NCBI GenBank assembly: GCA_900318465.1
Contig: ONKQ01000002.1
Coordinates: 1-64,000, forward strand
Direction of reading: 5' to 3'
Source: an uncultured Bacteroidales bacterium
Lineage (GTDB): Bacteria > Bacteroidota > Bacteroidia > Bacteroidales > F082
Length of the DNA stretch: 64,000 bases
Part shown: in pieces, positions 43,139 to 51,571 of the stretch
Position numbering within the stretch: position 1 is the stretch's first letter
Layout: the number at the start of each line of letters is the position of its first letter
Position numbers and translations under genes: made by a program
The notes under the pieces: model-generated
The model's input: only the letters and a program-made list of their open reading frames with translations
The model's database searches: none
What the model was told of the DNA's origin: nothing

Positions 43139-43789
43139 TTACAACTTACTTATTATGCTCCTAATCTTATCCGATATATACTTCACCGAATTGGTCGTGT
43201 TTTCAAGCACTTGCACGAGGTCTTTCCGCTTGATGATTTCAGTGAGGCTGTAGTTTTGTTGGAATAGTTTGCTGATATAACTGCCGTAAAGCACATCGTT
43301 TTCGTTTTCCAACGACTTGATTTCGTGGCACAAACGGACGATTTCCTTGCCTTTGGCAGTGGTCATTTCGGGCAGGTCGGCGATGATGTTGCTAAGGTTT
43401 TCGGCGGCAAACATGATATTGTCGGCCATCGTGGTAAGGTCTTCGTCAACGTCAGTGAAGCGGCGCGTGAGGATGATGTTGGCCGTGTCGTCGATGTGGT
43501 CGAGGAAGGTATCCATCATTTCGGCGAGTTCATGAACGTCTTCGCGCTCAAAAGGTGTCAAAACGGTGGCAAAAAGTTGGCTGTAGAAGTCGCGAAGCAC
43601 TTGGTCGCCCTCGGTCTCGCAGGTCTTGATGTCCTTTTTCAAGGCCTCAAGTTGCTGCAAGTCAGTCTCTGTGAGCATCTTACGCAAAAGTTTTGAAGCT
43701 TTGTCGATGTATTCCGCCTGTTTTTGGTAGAGCGGGAAGAACTTGGTCTCCTTGGGGACGAAAAACTGAAAGAAACTGTTGAGGCTCAT
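43139..43789 (-). CDS. DUF47/PhoU-like phosphate transport accessory protein (downstream copy)
   Basis: A 216-residue helical cytosolic protein. FFQFFVPKETKFFPLYQKQA and the DUF47 motif TPFEREDVHELAEMMDTFLD (about residues 80-100) identify the family, which is related to PhoU and often encoded beside PiT transporters. It starts four bases after the PiT stop and is the third gene of the operon that begins at 45511. It is a paralogue of that first gene. It presumably tunes transporter activity. Confidence 0.88.
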   Translation of the reverse strand: MSLNSFFQFFVPKETKFFPLYQKQAEYIDKASKLLRKMLTETDLQQLEALKKDIKTCETEGDQVLRDFYSQLFATVLTPFEREDVHELAEMMDTFLDHIDDTANIILTRRFTDVDEDLTTMADNIMFAAENLSNIIADLPEMTTAKGKEIVRLCHEIKSLENENDVLYGSYISKLFQQNYSLTEIIKRKDLVQVLENTTNSVKYISDKIRSIISKL

Positions 43790-43793
43790 GGCG

Positions 43794-44864
43794 TTACTTG
43801 ACTAAGAGGTTAAACAACAGGTTCAGGATGCCACTGATGACGAGAGGCACGGGAATGGTCAAAATCCACGAAAGGACGATGCGCTTGGCCGTGACCCATT
43901 TCACGGATTTCACACCGTCGGTGAGGCCCACGCCAATGACGCCGCCCGTGATGGTATGTGTAGTACTTACAGGAATACCCATGAACGAAGTGGCAATCAA
44001 TGTGGTAGCACCGGCAAATTCGGCTGAAAAACCTCTAATGGGAGTGATTTTCGCCAAACCGCCGCCCATGGTCTTGATGACGTTCTTACCGCCAATCAAA
44101 ATACCCAACGACATGATGATATAGCACACAACAGCCAGAATGTCAGGGATATGGAAGCCTTGACTGCTGTCGTAGAAATTGCCGATGAAACTTTGCATCT
44201 CAGGACTGACACCTTGCGTGGTAAACACGCTGGCCATCAAAACGGCGATGATTCCCATAGTTTTGGGCGCGTCGTTTGAGCCGTGGCCGATGCAGAAAGC
44301 CGCCGTCGAGAAATGTTGCATGATTTTGAAAATCTTGTCGACCTTTTTGCGAGGGCTTTTCTTGAAAATCCTCAGCAAAAGGCACTCAAGGAAGAAGCCC
44401 AAAAACAGACCGATGAGCGGTGATAACACAATGAAAGCCAATGTGATAATGATTGGTTGCATGTGCAGTACGCCGCTGCCGTTGACGAACCATGCCGCCC
44501 CGATGATGCCCCCTATAAGGGCGTGCGAGGTAGAGATGGGCATACCGCTTTTGGTGCAAACTGCCACCCAAATGGCCGCCCCAACGAGAGCAGATAATAT
44601 AAGGTAGGGGTCGATGACGTTTTGGTCGGCAAAGTTGGCCATGGTGTTGCCCACCGCAAATTGCTGATGTAGCACCAATCGGATGAGGAAGAAGGCGGCA
44701 AACTCCCAAAACGAAGCCCAAATGATGGCCTGAATCGGAGTCATTACCTTGGTGGCGATGATGGTCGAGATGGAGTTGGCCGCGTCGTTCATGCCGTTCA
44801 GGAAGGTGAAGACGAAGGCAAGGATGATGGAAAAGATGATGGCTATGGTCAGGAGGTTCATCAC
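43794..44864 (-). CDS. Inorganic phosphate transporter, PiT family
   Basis: A 356-residue inner-membrane protein with about ten helices. The duplicated PiT signature appears as FTFLNGMNDAANSISTIIAT near residue 20 and as AFCIGHGSNDAPKTMGIIAV near 195. GMPISTSHALIGGIIGAAW and GIPVSTTHTITGGVIGVG are the second repeated motif. It imports phosphate by ion symport. Its first four bases overlap the stop of the upstream DUF47 gene. Confidence 0.93.
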   Translation of the reverse strand: MMNLLTIAIIFSIILAFVFTFLNGMNDAANSISTIIATKVMTPIQAIIWASFWEFAAFFLIRLVLHQQFAVGNTMANFADQNVIDPYLILSALVGAAIWVAVCTKSGMPISTSHALIGGIIGAAWFVNGSGVLHMQPIIITLAFIVLSPLIGLFLGFFLECLLLRIFKKSPRKKVDKIFKIMQHFSTAAFCIGHGSNDAPKTMGIIAVLMASVFTTQGVSPEMQSFIGNFYDSSQGFHIPDILAVVCYIIMSLGILIGGKNVIKTMGGGLAKITPIRGFSAEFAGATTLIATSFMGIPVSTTHTITGGVIGVGLTDGVKSVKWVTAKRIVLSWILTIPVPLVISGILNLLFNLLVK

Positions 44865-45511
44865 GATTCTTTTATGATAATACTTTTAACGGTGCTGGTC
44901 ACCTCCTTGGCGCGGTCGGTGGTGTCTTCCACAGCTTGGGCTATCTCCTTGTATTTCAGCAGTTCAATCTCGTCGTGTTCGTTGCTGAAAAGGTAGGATA
45001 TGTAGTCGCCGTAGATGTCGTCGACGGCATGTTCGATGAGGGTGACTTTCTGGCACAAGTCGCTGATTTGCTGATGATTCTTCCCGAGATCGTCCAAGAG
45101 TCCGAAGATTTGCATCATTAGGCTGGCGTCCTCATGGATGTTGTCGATGATCTCCTTGATTTGCTTGTCGATTTTCTTGGGGTTGTACATCAGGATGGTT
45201 TTGGCCGAATGGTTGATGAAGTCGAGGAATTTGTCCAAGTCCATGGCCAAGGCGTTCATGTCCTCGCGGTCGAAGGGCGTGACAAAAGCCTCGTTCAGTT
45301 CGATGTAGAACTCGCGCAGCAGTTCGTCGCCGGTGGTCTCCTGTTTTTTAATCATTCGGGTGAGCAGTTTGCGCTCCTCGGGGTCGTCGCTCTTGACGAG
45401 TTCCTTGAGGTATTTGGCCGCAATTTGTGCAGTCTCAGCCTGTTTTGCGTATGTGGGGAAGAAATGCTTCTCGCGGCTGCTTCCTCTGGTGAAAAGGTTG
45501 TTCAGTGCCAT
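44861..45511 (-). CDS. DUF47/PhoU-like phosphate transport accessory protein (upstream copy)
   Basis: A 216-residue protein. FTRGSSREKHFFPTYAKQAE and VTPFDREDMNALAMDLDKFL identify DUF47. It is the first gene of a three-gene unit, DUF47 - PiT - DUF47, and overlaps the transporter start by four bases. It differs from the downstream DUF47 through most of its sequence, so the two are old paralogues that could act as a heteromer or in different phosphate states. Confidence 0.88.
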   Translation of the reverse strand: MALNNLFTRGSSREKHFFPTYAKQAETAQIAAKYLKELVKSDDPEERKLLTRMIKKQETTGDELLREFYIELNEAFVTPFDREDMNALAMDLDKFLDFINHSAKTILMYNPKKIDKQIKEIIDNIHEDASLMMQIFGLLDDLGKNHQQISDLCQKVTLIEHAVDDIYGDYISYLFSNEHDEIELLKYKEIAQAVEDTTDRAKEVTSTVKSIIIKES

Positions 45512-45608
45512 TATCGAGATGGGTTTGAATTTTGGGGCAAAGTTAGGGAATTATGGAATTGGAAATACGTTTTTTTCAGGAAATGGTACTCAAAACACGA
45601 TAAATTCC

Positions 45609-45616
45609 TATTTTTG
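45609..45616 (+). promoter_or_regulatory. -7 promoter element of the DUF262 gene
   Basis: TATTTTTG, a good match to TAnnTTTG, 39 bases before the ATG at 45655. No -33 TTTG at the usual distance. Confidence 0.45.
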
Positions 45617-45654
45617 CCATATCAAATGTCAAAGACTTTATAAATAATACGTTC

Positions 45655-47802
45655 ATGGCAGTAGAATCACACGATAAAAAACTGGACGATCTTTTGAAGA
45701 TGGTTGAGGAGGGCAAAGCCCAGTTACCGGATTTTCAACGCAGTTGGGTTTGGGACAATACCAAGATTTGCAAACTCATTGAAAGTATCACATCTGGATA
45801 CCCTATGGGTGCTGCAATGTTTTTGGCAAATGGTAGTGGACAAATAAGATTTAAATATCGTAAGTTCGAAGGCGTAGAGAATACCAATGATGTAGTACCT
45901 GAGTGGTTGGTACTTGATGGTCAACAGCGGCTTACCACTTTGTATCAGGTGCTGAAAAGCAAAAATGCGACCACCACCCGCATGGAAACCAATCGCGATG
46001 TCACCGTTAAGCGGTATTACTACCTTGACATCAAGAAATGTCTTGACCCCAATGCTGACCGACTTGATGCGATTATCTCTGTGTCGGAGAAGAAACAGCT
46101 GACATCTGACATTGGCCGTACGGTGACACTCGACATTTCGACTCGGGAAAAAGAATTTGAGAATCTGATGTTTCCCTTGAATATCACGTTTTCTACGCCT
46201 GATGTCATGAACTGGATGATGCAGTTGCACAATTATTATGGTCAAAATCTTGAGGTTATATCTCTTTTTCAAGACTTCTATACAAAAGTTTTGTTGTTGG
46301 TGCAGTCTTATACGATGCCTGTAATCCAACTCGACAAAGATACACCAAAAGAAGCCGTCTGTCAAATATTTGAAAATGTGAATACTGGCGGCGTTCCGCT
46401 CACTGTGTTTGAATTGGTAACAGCCACCTTTGCCGCAGATGGACATTTGTTGCGTCCAGACTGGGAAGAAATTAAGAAAACTTTCTCAAATAAAAAGAAC
46501 GGAGAACTACTTCGCGACATTACGGGTGCCAATTTCCTTGCCGCAATGACATTGATGGTTTCATACTATAAACGTGTTGCCTCGGGTGATGATGAACGAG
46601 TAGCTGTAACTTGTAAAAAACGCGATATACTTCGTCTTGATTTGGTAGATTATAAGAAGTACCATGATGATCTCGTAAAAGGTTTCTGTGATGCTGCCGA
46701 CTTTTTGGTTCACCAGGGCATTTTTAGGTCAAGAGACCTCCCGTATTCATCGCAACTGATACCATTGGCTGCAATTTATGCTTATGACAATGCCAATAAC
46801 AAGCTGCTCAATCTTGGAACGAACCAGGAATTGTTAGCCAAATGGTATTGGTGTGGTGTAATGGGCGAGATGTATGGAGGGGCTAATGAAGCTCGTTTTG
46901 CTCTTGATATTGTTGGCATTTTCCGCTGGATGAGCGGAAAGGAAATGCCTGATACAGTGTATCGCTCAAACATTCAGCCCACACGTTTGCTCACCATGCA
47001 AACCAGAAATAGTGCCGCATATAAAGGCATTATGGCACTGATTATACAGGACTGTCCTCTTGACTTCATGACTGGCAACAGTATGAATATTGCATCATAC
47101 ATCGACGAAGAGGCCGACATTCATCACATCTTTCCCCAAACTTATTGTGAAAAGTTAGGACTTCCAAAAAACAAATGGAATTCTGTAATCAACAAAACTC
47201 CTATCTATGCTACAACAAACCGTTCAATCGGTGGACATGCACCCAGCATTTATATCGGCACAATGGCCAACAAAGGTCTAAGCCAGCAAATGATTCATGA
47301 TGCAATAGTATCACACAAAATCAACTACGACTATCTCGCTGCTGACGATTTCGACAATTATTTCATCGACCGAGCAAAGCAGTTGCTTGACCGTATCGAA
47401 AAGGCTACTGGCAAAGCAATTTCTGGACGAGAGAGTGGGGAGACTATTAGAGAGTATGGGGTAGCACTATCTGGTAATATTGATGCAGTAAAAAACCAAG
47501 AAAAACAAGAATCAATTGAAGACTTACTAAAAGTTCGTCAGTTTATTGACACTCATGAGTGGCATTTTGCCAAAACGATGCCAGAGATTCCGCATTGGTA
47601 TTGCTTGTTGAGGGACAAAAACGATGTTGAGGAATTCCGTTGGTTCGCCGCTCATATACGCAAATACAGCAAACCAGGTCAATTCTATGGACGGACATAC
47701 TACTATTACTATTTCGAAGATTATAAGTATTGGTGGATGGACGACACCGTTGAGGAGTGCGACCTCATCAATCGGGATAAGGTTAATGGTAGATTCGAAT
47801 AA
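45655..47802 (+). CDS. DUF262 (GmrSD-like) protein with HNH-type motif
   Basis: A 715-residue cytosolic protein. The N-terminal DUF262 domain has LPDFQRSWVWDNTKICKLI, YPMGAAMFLANG and the catalytic-type loop LVLDGQQRLTTLYQVL (about residues 84-99), related to the nucleotide-hydrolysing GmrS/ParB fold. Farther on, EADIHHIFPQTYCEKLGLP (near residue 490) is a His-Asn-His-like motif as in DUF1524/GmrD. The C-terminal 150 residues are unassigned. GmrSD-type enzymes cut modified phage DNA, so a type IV-like restriction role is plausible but unproven. It stands alone without a methylase. The gene is visibly richer in A+T than its neighbours, a sign of transfer. Confidence 0.82.
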   Translation: MAVESHDKKLDDLLKMVEEGKAQLPDFQRSWVWDNTKICKLIESITSGYPMGAAMFLANGSGQIRFKYRKFEGVENTNDVVPEWLVLDGQQRLTTLYQVLKSKNATTTRMETNRDVTVKRYYYLDIKKCLDPNADRLDAIISVSEKKQLTSDIGRTVTLDISTREKEFENLMFPLNITFSTPDVMNWMMQLHNYYGQNLEVISLFQDFYTKVLLLVQSYTMPVIQLDKDTPKEAVCQIFENVNTGGVPLTVFELVTATFAADGHLLRPDWEEIKKTFSNKKNGELLRDITGANFLAAMTLMVSYYKRVASGDDERVAVTCKKRDILRLDLVDYKKYHDDLVKGFCDAADFLVHQGIFRSRDLPYSSQLIPLAAIYAYDNANNKLLNLGTNQELLAKWYWCGVMGEMYGGANEARFALDIVGIFRWMSGKEMPDTVYRSNIQPTRLLTMQTRNSAAYKGIMALIIQDCPLDFMTGNSMNIASYIDEEADIHHIFPQTYCEKLGLPKNKWNSVINKTPIYATTNRSIGGHAPSIYIGTMANKGLSQQMIHDAIVSHKINYDYLAADDFDNYFIDRAKQLLDRIEKATGKAISGRESGETIREYGVALSGNIDAVKNQEKQESIEDLLKVRQFIDTHEWHFAKTMPEIPHWYCLLRDKNDVEEFRWFAAHIRKYSKPGQFYGRTYYYYYFEDYKYWWMDDTVEECDLINRDKVNGRFE

Positions 47803-48050
47803 ATTTGAATTTCATAACTGGGCAAAAACTTCAATTTTTTTTCAAGTTTTTACTAATCTTGTCCATTGGCGTACAAGGGATAAGGTGCCCCCGTGACCAT
47901 CCAAAGTATGACTGGATTGTTTTGTGTTCCCCACAATACGGGGGTGCAAAAGTAGAGAATAATAGGATAGGAATCGTGTTTTTTTCCTGAAAAGGGAATG
48001 TGATTGTGAATATGGTAGTCTAAGAAGATGTCAAAAGATTTGGTTTAACA
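47803..48050. other. Gene-free gap with hairpins and a leftward -7 element
   Basis: No gene is supported. AAAAACTT (near 47824) and AAGTTTTT (near 47843) form an A/T hairpin that may end the DUF262 transcript. CCCCCGT (near 47889) can pair with ACGGGGG (near 47938). On the minus strand TACTTTTG at 47947-47954 is a consensus -7 element whose transcript of about 115 bases would end at the A/T hairpin. It may be a small RNA or what remains of a lost leftward gene. The rest is A+T-rich. Confidence 0.35.
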
Positions 48051-48052
48051 GC

Positions 48053-48138
48053 TATTCCCTCATAAAATTGTAATTTTTTGAAAATATTCCCTCATAAAAT
48101 TGTAATATTTTTGTGATATTCCCTCATAAAATTGTAAT
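48053..48138 (+). repeat. Iteron array 2 (three identical copies, 32-base period)
   Basis: TATTCCCTCATAAAATTGTA starts at 48053, 48085 and 48117, exactly 32 bases apart, with all copies identical over 22 bases. The array ends 28 bases before the ATPase ATG at 48167. Aligned without gaps to the 20-base iteron of array 1, 13 positions agree (T--TCCCT---AAA--TGTA). Confidence 0.92.
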
Positions 48139-48166
48139 TTTGCAGCGAAATTGAAATGTAAACATC

Positions 48167-49465
48167 ATGGAAAGAGCGATTTATGCCCAATTGTTGGAAT
48201 GGAAAGACCTTCCTGACCGTAAGCCGTTAATACTTCTCGGGGCACGTCAAGTGGGAAAGACCTATATTTTGAAGCAGTTCGGTGAACGCGAATTCGGAAA
48301 TATGGTCTATGTCAACTGTCATAATAATGCATTTATGGAGAACCTGTTCACCGATTTCGACATCAACCGAATTGTTTATCAAATCGGTGTCCATACGGGG
48401 CAGAAAATCACTCCAGGAAAGACATTGTTGGTTCTTGACGAGATTCAGGAAATCCACAACGGCATTGCCAGTTTGAAGTATTTTTGCGAGGACTTGCGAA
48501 TGCTTCATGTGGCTGTGGCAGGTTCGTTGCTTGGCATTTCACTGAAAGAAGACGAGTCTTTTCCAGTTGGTAAAGTGAACACACTGAGGATGTTTCCCAT
48601 GACTTTCTCCGAATTTCTTCTCGCTTCGGGGAGGGAAGCACTTGCCGAGGCTATTGACAACCTCGACTATGGAACCATGCGTCTGTTAGATAACGAATGT
48701 ACGGAAAGATTGCGCCAGTATTTTTTCACCGGCGGAATGCCAGAGGCAGTGTCTAAATGGCTGCAAACCCTTGACCCAAAGGCGGTTCGGAAAGTACACA
48801 ATGAAATCCTTGAGGCTTATTATTTGGATTTCTCCAAGCATACAAAGACTATGGTCAGGCATATCCGCATGGTTTGGGACAGCATTCCGGCGCAGCTGGC
48901 CAAAGAGAACAAGAAGTTCATTTTTGGTTTGGTCAAGAAAGGGGCGAGGGCAGCGCAATTTGAGGAGGCTCTGCAATGGCTTCTTGATGCGGGGTTGCTT
49001 ATCCGCGTGAACCGCTGCAATGTGCCACGCCAACCTTTGAAGTTCTACGCTGACTCGTCGGCCTTCAAGATTTATCTTTTGGATTGCGGACTTTTGGCCA
49101 CGCTTTGCGAAGCAGAACCAGCCGATATTCTGTTGGGCAGCAAGGCTTTCGTCGAGTTCAAGGGGGCTTTTGCCGAGAATTTTGTATTGCAGCAATTGAC
49201 CGCCAAAATGAGCCATTCCGTTTATTATTACAGCAAGGACAACTCCACGCAAGAGGTTGATTTTCTTGTTCAAACATCAGAACGGGTTGTTCCCGTTGAG
49301 GTGAAAGCGGAAGAAAACGTCAAGTCGAAATCACTTTCCACTTTCATCAATGAGGAATTTAAGGAGTTGCACCTGAAAGGTTTGCGGTTCAGCATGAAAC
49401 CTTACATCGACCAAGGTTGGATGGAGAATGTTCCGCTTTATGCTGCTGAGGCGTATTTTGGGTAA
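48167..49465 (+). CDS. AAA_14/DUF4143-type ATPase with iterons upstream
   Basis: A 432-residue cytosolic protein. IYAQLLEWKDLPDRKPLILL leads to Walker A GARQVGKT (about residues 25-32); Walker B is LLVLDEIQE (near 87), and AVAGSLLGISL follows as sensor-like sequence. FTGGMPEAVSKWLQ is the DUF4143-family motif, and the C-terminus has QEVDFLVQTSERVVPVEVKAE, a PD-(D/E)XK-like Asp...Glu-x-Lys. It is a distant relative of the gene at 25895 with the same domain order. Both have three iterons immediately upstream. It is convergent with the agmatinase-family gene nine bases away. Confidence 0.87.
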   Translation: MERAIYAQLLEWKDLPDRKPLILLGARQVGKTYILKQFGEREFGNMVYVNCHNNAFMENLFTDFDINRIVYQIGVHTGQKITPGKTLLVLDEIQEIHNGIASLKYFCEDLRMLHVAVAGSLLGISLKEDESFPVGKVNTLRMFPMTFSEFLLASGREALAEAIDNLDYGTMRLLDNECTERLRQYFFTGGMPEAVSKWLQTLDPKAVRKVHNEILEAYYLDFSKHTKTMVRHIRMVWDSIPAQLAKENKKFIFGLVKKGARAAQFEEALQWLLDAGLLIRVNRCNVPRQPLKFYADSSAFKIYLLDCGLLATLCEAEPADILLGSKAFVEFKGAFAENFVLQQLTAKMSHSVYYYSKDNSTQEVDFLVQTSERVVPVEVKAEENVKSKSLSTFINEEFKELHLKGLRFSMKPYIDQGWMENVPLYAAEAYFG

Positions 49466-49474
49466 AGACCGACT

Positions 49475-50506
49475 CTATCTCGCCGCCACCCCACACAAAT
49501 GGAATAAAACTCTCGCCCCAACGTTGCCATCCCAATCGCCGCCATCGGGCGAGGGGGAGACCTCGCAAAGGTCGAAGCCAATGATGGTTTTGCCAGCCTC
49601 GCGGATGCGGTTGAGTAGGTACATCAGTTCCTCGTACTCCATGCCGCCCGGCACTGGTGTGCCTGTGTTGGGACAAAGTTTCGGGTCCAAAGCGTCAATG
49701 TCGATGGAGAGATAGACTTTTTCGGGCAAGGCCGCAATCATCTCATCCACAATGTCTTTCCATGTTTCGCCTTCATACATGCGTCGGCGGCAATCGCGGT
49801 CGAAGAAGACCTTGATGCGCTCGGGTTGGCTCTCGGCCAAGGCCTTTTCCTGATGGCAGTAGTCGCGGATGCCGACTTGCACCAATTTTTTCACATTGCT
49901 GAATTTCAGCGTGTTGAAGAAGATGGAAGCATGTGAGTATTTGAATCCCTCGAAAGCCTCGCGCAGGTCGCAGTGGGCGTCGGCGTGGAGGATGCCGTAT
50001 TCCTCACCTATATTATTAAGGTATTGATGATAGGCCAAAGGGCAACTGTGGTCGCCGCCCAAAAGCCCCACAACCTTGCCTTGCTGTTTCCAATAGGCGA
50101 TGCGCTCGCGCAGCCAATCGTTTTTCTTCTCCGTGGCAGCCTCAATACGAGCGTAAAGTTCTTCGTATTTCTCTGGTTCTTCGTCGATTGTGCCTTCATA
50201 CAGGGCGTTGATGATGTCCTCGCTCAGTGGAGCCATCTCATCGTGCAGTTCGCGGAGTTCCTTCGGAAATTCGTCCATCCAAATGCCTTTTTGCCAAAGG
50301 TCGGGGTAGTCGTGATGGCAAAGGTCGACTTGCAAAGAGGCCTCCATGATGGTGGCTGGTCCGTCAACGGTGCCCCGGTTGTAGCTGGTTGTGAGTTCCC
50401 ATTCCACGGGTATGATGATGATTTGCGCCTCTTCGGCGGAACAAGGCAGCCCATAAATGCCTGAATTGGCAACGGCTGCGGCATTGGGGTCGAAAATGTT
50501 TTGCAT
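49475..50506 (-). CDS. Ureohydrolase (agmatinase/formimidoylglutamase-like)
   Basis: A 343-residue cytosolic enzyme. The manganese-binding motifs of the arginase superfamily are present: GLLGGDHSCPL, ILHADAHCDLREAF and LSIDIDALDP, plus CEVSPSPDGGDWDGN at the C-terminus. It should hydrolyse a guanidino or formimidoyl compound to urea or formamide; agmatine is the usual annotation in Bacteroidales, but the substrate is not proven. An insertion of about 30 residues (EEPEKYEELYARIEAATEKK) precedes the first metal motif. A minus-strand -7 element TATTTTTG lies at 50526-50533. Confidence 0.88.
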   Translation of the reverse strand: MQNIFDPNAAAVANSGIYGLPCSAEEAQIIIIPVEWELTTSYNRGTVDGPATIMEASLQVDLCHHDYPDLWQKGIWMDEFPKELRELHDEMAPLSEDIINALYEGTIDEEPEKYEELYARIEAATEKKNDWLRERIAYWKQQGKVVGLLGGDHSCPLAYHQYLNNIGEEYGILHADAHCDLREAFEGFKYSHASIFFNTLKFSNVKKLVQVGIRDYCHQEKALAESQPERIKVFFDRDCRRRMYEGETWKDIVDEMIAALPEKVYLSIDIDALDPKLCPNTGTPVPGGMEYEELMYLLNRIREAGKTIIGFDLCEVSPSPDGGDWDGNVGARVLFHLCGVAAR

Positions 50507-50581
50507 GTGTTGAAGAATTTGCGGACAAAAATAAGTAAAAAACCGATTTAATTTCTACTTTTGCGCCCAAAATCATTCAGG

Positions 50582-51403
50582 ATGGACCTCTTTTCGTGCC
50601 TTTCGCCCTTCGTTTTTTGCAGCTTTGCCTCGGGCAGTAGCGGCAATTGCTATTATGTTGGCCGGCAGGAAGAGGGACTGCTTGTCGACGTGGGCATTAC
50701 TGCGAAACAGTTGAAAGAGAAAATGTTGAAGCAGGACTTGACGTTGAAAAACATCAAGGCTATCCTCGTCACACACGACCATATCGACCATGTGTTGGGC
50801 TTGGAAGGCTTTACCAGAGACTGTCCCATTCCAATTTACGCACACTCCGACTGCTTGCAGGGTCTTGTTGAGGGTAAGTCGACCAAGAATCTTGACCACA
50901 CCATGTTCCACGAGATTGAACCATTGCAGCCATTTGAGTTGCTGGGTATCACCATCGAAGCTTTCCCTGTGATGCACGATGGTAGGGGAGCGATGGGTTA
51001 TCATTTTGAATGTGAGGGTCATACGCTGACAATCGCCACGGATATCGGCATGTTGGACAAGGTTGTGAAGGAGCAAATCAAGCGGTCTGACAACCTTGTT
51101 ATCGAGGCCAACTATGATGTGGAAATGTTGGAGAGCGGTTCGTATCCTTATATTCTCAAACAGCGCATTTCGGGTCCGTTTGGCCATTTGAGCAATGTGG
51201 AATCGGCGCGTTTTTTGGCCGAGATTTACCATCCTGGCATCAAAAACATCATGCTTTGTCATCTCAGCGAGAACAACAATACACCTGAGCGAGCCATGCA
51301 ATGCTTGTATGAGCAGTTCCAAAAACATCATGTCCGCCCCGATGTGAATACGACCATCTTCCCGTTGCCACGACATAAATCGACGGGTTTCATTTATCTG
51401 TGA
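50582..51403 (+). CDS. MBL-fold metallohydrolase, YycJ/WalJ-like
   Basis: A 273-residue cytosolic protein. FCSFASGSSGNCYYVG is the typical YycJ start, followed by LLVDVGITAKQLKEKM, the metal-binding THDHIDHVLGLEGF (HxHxDH), VMHDGRGAMGYHF and ATDIGMLDK. YycJ-type proteins are thought to be DNA exonucleases or mismatch-repair-linked nucleases. The ATG at 50582 is preferred because a TTG at 50561 lies inside the -7 element TACTTTTG (50556-50563). It is divergent from the agmatinase-family gene. Confidence 0.88.
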   Translation: MDLFSCLSPFVFCSFASGSSGNCYYVGRQEEGLLVDVGITAKQLKEKMLKQDLTLKNIKAILVTHDHIDHVLGLEGFTRDCPIPIYAHSDCLQGLVEGKSTKNLDHTMFHEIEPLQPFELLGITIEAFPVMHDGRGAMGYHFECEGHTLTIATDIGMLDKVVKEQIKRSDNLVIEANYDVEMLESGSYPYILKQRISGPFGHLSNVESARFLAEIYHPGIKNIMLCHLSENNNTPERAMQCLYEQFQKHHVRPDVNTTIFPLPRHKSTGFIYL

Positions 51404-51571
51404 CTTCCACACTTTTCCACGACTTTTCCGATTTTACCCAAGATTCCACAAATTTCCACACTTTTTGATGATTTGAATTTGTTTTATAATTATTTGATAA
51501 TCAAATTTTTAGATTTTATTTATAAATTAGGTATGAAATTTGCTATGATTTTTGCAAAATTTAGAATTTAT

